DNA of 64,000 nucleotides from Methylocaldum marinum (GTDB lineage: Bacteria; Pseudomonadota; Gammaproteobacteria; Methylococcales; Methylococcaceae). The notes beneath the pieces are model-generated. The model was given only the letters and a program-made list of their open reading frames with translations, did not search any database and was not told the origin of the DNA. Every line of letters starts with the position of its first letter. Positions within the stretch are counted from its first letter, which is position 1. The stretch spans positions 274,981-338,980 of the forward strand of contig NZ_AP017928.1 of the NCBI RefSeq assembly GCF_003584645.1, read 5' to 3'. The position numbers and the translations under genes are program-made. Shown here piece after piece: positions 61,045 through 64,000 of this stretch.

Positions 61045-64000
61045 ATGTACGAAGCCGCCCGCCTCGGGGACGGGGTCGAACATACCAGCGCGCTCGCCGG
61101 CTTTCTGATCGGGGCGCTCCTCGGCGTGGCGCTGATCGCGACGGTCGCCTTCGCCACCTTCACCTGCGGTTTCGGCGCGGTGCTGCTGGCGGGGCTCGCG
61201 GCGGGCATCGGCGCCAGCGCGATCCTGAGCGCCTCGGAAGCCATCGGCCGGGCCATGAGCAGCCGGGCCGGCGCCGTCACCCGCGGCTCGCCCAACGTGT
61301 TCATCAATGGGCGGGCGGCGGCCTTCGTCCAGCGCAGCACCGTCAGTTGCGGCCGGGATTCGCCGCAGCAGGTGATGGCGGAAGGCTCCGGCAACGTCTA
61401 CATCAACGGCCTCCCGGCGGTCCGCCGCGGCGACAGCACCACCTGCGACGGCAAGGTGGCGGAGCATTCGAACAACGTGCGCATCGGCGGCGGCCGGGTG
61501 CAGTACCTGCCGATCGCGCGGGAAGTGCCCGACTGGCTGCGCACCGCCGTGGACTGGACGTTCGCCCTGGCCGGCCTGGTCGGCGGTCTCGCCGGCATGA
61601 TCCGGCCGGCCGGCGGGGCGTCGGTGCGCGCCCTCGCGCCGTGCGCCGCGAAGTACGTCGCCGGCTTTGTCGCCGGGGAAGCGGCCGGCCGCTATCTCCT
61701 CGGACCCGCCGTCGATCGCGTGGTGGGCGGCCTGATCGGGCACCCGGTGCAGATCGCCGGCGGACAGAAGCTGCTGCTCGCCCACGACGAGACCGACTTC
61801 GCGCTCATCGCCCCGCTGCCCCTCACCGCCGCCCGTTTCTACAGCAGCGCGCTGGACGATGGGAGCGCGCTCGGGCGCGGCTGGCGGCTGCCCTGGGAAA
61901 TCAGCCTGGCGGTGGGCGAGGACAGCGTCACCTACACCGACGCCCAGGGCCGCGCCATCGTCTTCCCCCGGGTGCCGCGCGGCGAGAAGCTGTTCGCGCC
62001 GGTGGAACAGCTCTTTCTCGGGCACCTGCGCGACGGCCGCTGGGTGATCAGCGACCTGGCCGAACGTCACTACGCCTTCAGTCCGGCCCCGCCCGGTTCG
62101 CCGACCACCCACCAGCTCACCCGCATCGAGGACAACCGCGCCAATGCCATCGTGCTGGAGCGGGACGCCACCGGGGTCCCGGTGGCGCTGACCGACACCG
62201 TCGGCCATCGGCTCGCCCTGCATTACGCCACGCTCGGTGATCAGGGCCTGCGCCGCCTCATCGCCATCGAACGCCTCGCCGGCGGGCCGGTCGCGACCCT
62301 GGTCCGCTACGCCTACGACGCGCAGGGCCGGCTGATCGCGGTGCGCGACGCCCTCGACCGGGTCACCCGCCGCTTCGCCTGGGGCGACACGGGCGCCGAG
62401 GCCGGGCTGATGATCGCCCACCGCAACGCCCTGGGACTGACCGGCCGCTACCGCTGGGAAACGATCGACGGCCAGCCCCGGGTGGTCGAACACACGACCG
62501 GCGACGGCGAGCACTATCGCTTCCGGTACGACGTTGCCGCCCGCCGCGCCACCGCGGCCGACCTCGGCGACCCCGAAAACCCGCTCGAGGCCCACTGGAC
62601 CTGGGACGAACACCGCCAGATCACCGCCTATCACGACTGCGACGGCCGCCGCTACGCCATGGCCTATGACGCCGGCGGCCACCTGGTGCGGCTCGACCTG
62701 CCGGGCGACCCCGAGAGCCCGCGCACGGTGCGCTTCGAATACGACGCCCTTGGCCGGCTCGTCGCCGAAACCGATCCCGAGGGGCTCCGCACCGAAAGGA
62801 CCTTCGCGCCCGACAGCCTGCGCCTGCAATCCGAAACCGGGCCGGACGGGAGTACCTGGCAGGCGGTGTACGAACCCCACTGCGGCGTCCTCCTGCGAAC
62901 GATCGACGCCCTCGGCCACCAAACCGAGTACACCTGGGAGCACCTGCGCGGCCCCTCGGTCATCACCGATCCCCAGGGCCACACCGTGCGGCTGGCCTGG
63001 GATGCGCGCGGCCAGCTCCTGGCCCGCACCGACTGCTCCGGCAAGACCCGGCGCTACGCCTACGACGACGCCGGCCGGCTCGTCGCCGAAACCGACGCCC
63101 TCGGTCGGACCACCGGCTATACCCTCGATGCGCTCGGCCAGGTGCTCGCCGTCACCCACCCCGACGGCCGCCGCGAAGGCTTCGTTTGGGACGCCCTGGG
63201 GCAGTTGATCCGCCATACCGATACGGCCGGCCACACCCAGACCTGGCAGCGCGACGCCCGCGGCCGGGTTCTCGCCCAGACCGATGCCGAAGGCCGAACC
63301 CTCCACGCCCGCTACAACACCCGCCAACAGCTCGACGAACTGCGCCGGGGCGACAGCGGCTATCGCTTTCGCTACGACCCCGTCGGACGCCTAGTCGCCG
63401 AGCAGCGCCCCGACGGCGTCGAAATCCACCTCCGCTACACCGCCGCCGGCACCCTGGCGCGCCGCGACGAGCGCGGCAGCGGGCCGGAGCCGCCGGTCCG
63501 CAGCCGGCGCTACGCCTACGACCGCAACGGCCGCCTCACCGCCCGGCACGACGGCACCGCCACCACCCGCTACACCTGGACCCCCGGCGGACAGCTCGAG
63601 AGCGCCCGCCGCATCCCGACGGACAAAGGGCGGGCCCTGGGCCTCACCGAAGACAGCGTGCGCTTCACCTACGATGCCCTCGGGCGCCTCCTCACCGAGA
63701 CCGGCGCCGCGGGCGAACTCACCCGGGACTGGGACAGTCTCTCCAACCTCCGGCGCCTCACCCTGCCGCACGGCCAGACCCTCGGCTATCTCCGCTACGG
63801 TTCCGGCCACGTGCACGGCCTCACCTTCGAGGGCGCCGAGATCGTCCAGTTCGAGCGCGACGACCTGCACCGGGAAGTCCTCCGCCGCCAGGGCGCGCTG
63901 ACCACCCGCCGCGGCTATGACGCCCGCGGCCGGCTGAGCTGGCAGGGCGTCACGGTCGGCGACCCGCGGCGGACCGACACCCTCGACCCCGAGGCCCTGA
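61045..64000 (+). CDS. rhs: prePAAR/PAAR-Rhs type VI effector, 5' part (truncated at window end)
   Basis: At least 985 residues; the frame is open to the last base. The N-terminus has the prePAAR motif [10 protein letters not shown] (residues 4-13) followed by hydrophobic helices ([20 protein letters not shown] and [19 protein letters not shown]) that EagR binds. A PAAR domain follows ([19 protein letters not shown] to [13 protein letters not shown]), which caps the VgrG spike. From about residue 235 the Rhs/YD-repeat shell runs to the end, with [30 protein letters not shown] and [15 protein letters not shown]. The C-terminal toxin and any immunity gene lie outside the window. Base composition is far higher in GC than the rest. 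Confidence 0.93.
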   Translation, partial: MYEAARLGDGVEHTSALAGFLIGALLGVALIATVAFATFTCGFGAVLLAGLAAGIGASAILSASEAIGRAMSSRAGAVTRGSPNVFINGRAAAFVQRSTVSCGRDSPQQVMAEGSGNVYINGLPAVRRGDSTTCDGKVAEHSNNVRIGGGRVQYLPIAREVPDWLRTAVDWTFALAGLVGGLAGMIRPAGGASVRALAPCAAKYVAGFVAGEAAGRYLLGPAVDRVVGGLIGHPVQIAGGQKLLLAHDETDFALIAPLPLTAARFYSSALDDGSALGRGWRLPWEISLAVGEDSVTYTDAQGRAIVFPRVPRGEKLFAPVEQLFLGHLRDGRWVISDLAERHYAFSPAPPGSPTTHQLTRIEDNRANAIVLERDATGVPVALTDTVGHRLALHYATLGDQGLRRLIAIERLAGGPVATLVRYAYDAQGRLIAVRDALDRVTRRFAWGDTGAEAGLMIAHRNALGLTGRYRWETIDGQPRVVEHTTGDGEHYRFRYDVAARRATAADLGDPENPLEAHWTWDEHRQITAYHDCDGRRYAMAYDAGGHLVRLDLPGDPESPRTVRFEYDALGRLVAETDPEGLRTERTFAPDSLRLQSETGPDGSTWQAVYEPHCGVLLRTIDALGHQTEYTWEHLRGPSVITDPQGHTVRLAWDARGQLLARTDCSGKTRRYAYDDAGRLVAETDALGRTTGYTLDALGQVLAVTHPDGRREGFVWDALGQLIRHTDTAGHTQTWQRDARGRVLAQTDAEGRTLHARYNTRQQLDELRRGDSGYRFRYDPVGRLVAEQRPDGVEIHLRYTAAGTLARRDERGSGPEPPVRSRRYAYDRNGRLTARHDGTATTRYTWTPGGQLESARRIPTDKGRALGLTEDSVRFTYDALGRLLTETGAAGELTRDWDSLSNLRRLTLPHGQTLGYLRYGSGHVHGLTFEGAEIVQFERDDLHREVLRRQGALTTRRGYDARGRLSWQGVTVGDPRRTDTLDPEAL

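Noticed and set aside
60406..63327. A 973-codon open frame on the minus strand across the Rhs gene
   Set aside because: It is antisense to a clear prePAAR-PAAR-Rhs protein with YD repeats. Very GC-rich DNA leaves opposite frames open; the antisense peptide is a low-complexity Gly/Ala/Val/Arg run.

Overview
The window looks like chromosomal DNA of a moderately high-GC gammaproteobacterium. Gene content and order suggest the methanotroph family Methylococcaceae (a Methylocaldum/Methylococcus-like organism). The pointers are a soluble NAD-linked formate dehydrogenase operon (fdsGBA-fdhD-fdsD), a PilT/PilU pair divergent from yggS-proC-yggT-yggU, a yjeF-tsaE-amiC-mutL-miaA cluster, and an exopolysaccharide region. 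The taxonomic call is inference from gene content; there is no rRNA or tRNA gene in the window to anchor it.

Layout. 1-7.5 kb: end of an exopolysaccharide cluster: the tail of a Wza-like export protein, an unrecognised secreted protein with a candidate structured RNA leader, a three-gene overlapping operon (glycosyltransferase, FemAB/BioF2-like acyltransferase, glycosyltransferase) and a polysaccharide deacetylase. 7.5-10.25 kb: a scar region with an IS5-like element whose transposase is split by a stop and frameshift, a truncated second transposase at its border, a 42-bp tandem repeat, and a decayed anion permease carrying a palindromic repeat. 10.25-20.7 kb: minus-strand genes for TelA, a PhoP/PhoQ-like two-component system with a PepSY-like protein, a His-rich glycine-zipper protein, and the three-gene DUF2760-Hsp70-Hsp70 operon. 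20.9-29.2 kb: a CsgG-like lipoprotein, queG, then nnr-tsaE-amiC and mutL-miaA. 29.3-38.5 kb: pilU/pilT, yggS-proC-yggT-yggU, a dynamin-like GTPase, trmB and a single-pass membrane protein. 38.6-45.0 kb: the formate dehydrogenase operon preceded by inverted and direct repeats. 45.1-53.3 kb: thiO, an exported-protein gene broken by a 14-bp tandem duplication, a UPF0182 membrane protein, an OmpA-family lipoprotein, an M15-like peptidase and an exported MsrB. 53.5-57.4 kb: polyphosphate kinase (with an N-terminal helix-hairpin-helix extension) convergent with exopolyphosphatase. 57.7-60.2 kb: a YadG/YadH-type ABC exporter and an XPF/ERCC4-type nuclease, unusual for a bacterium. 60.5-64.0 kb: a strikingly GC-rich type VI secretion cargo module, an EagR chaperone followed by a prePAAR/PAAR-Rhs effector that runs off the window end before its toxin tip.

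Functionally, most of the window is housekeeping (tRNA modification, mismatch repair, cell-wall amidase, proline synthesis, polyphosphate turnover, C1 oxidation). The accessory parts are the exopolysaccharide genes, the mobile-element scar and the T6SS effector. The items most worth following are the ERCC4 nuclease, the HhH-PPK1 fusion, the EagR-Rhs effector, the reversible-looking 14-bp duplication, the candidate RNA leader at 1,633-1,738, and the Hsp70 trio.
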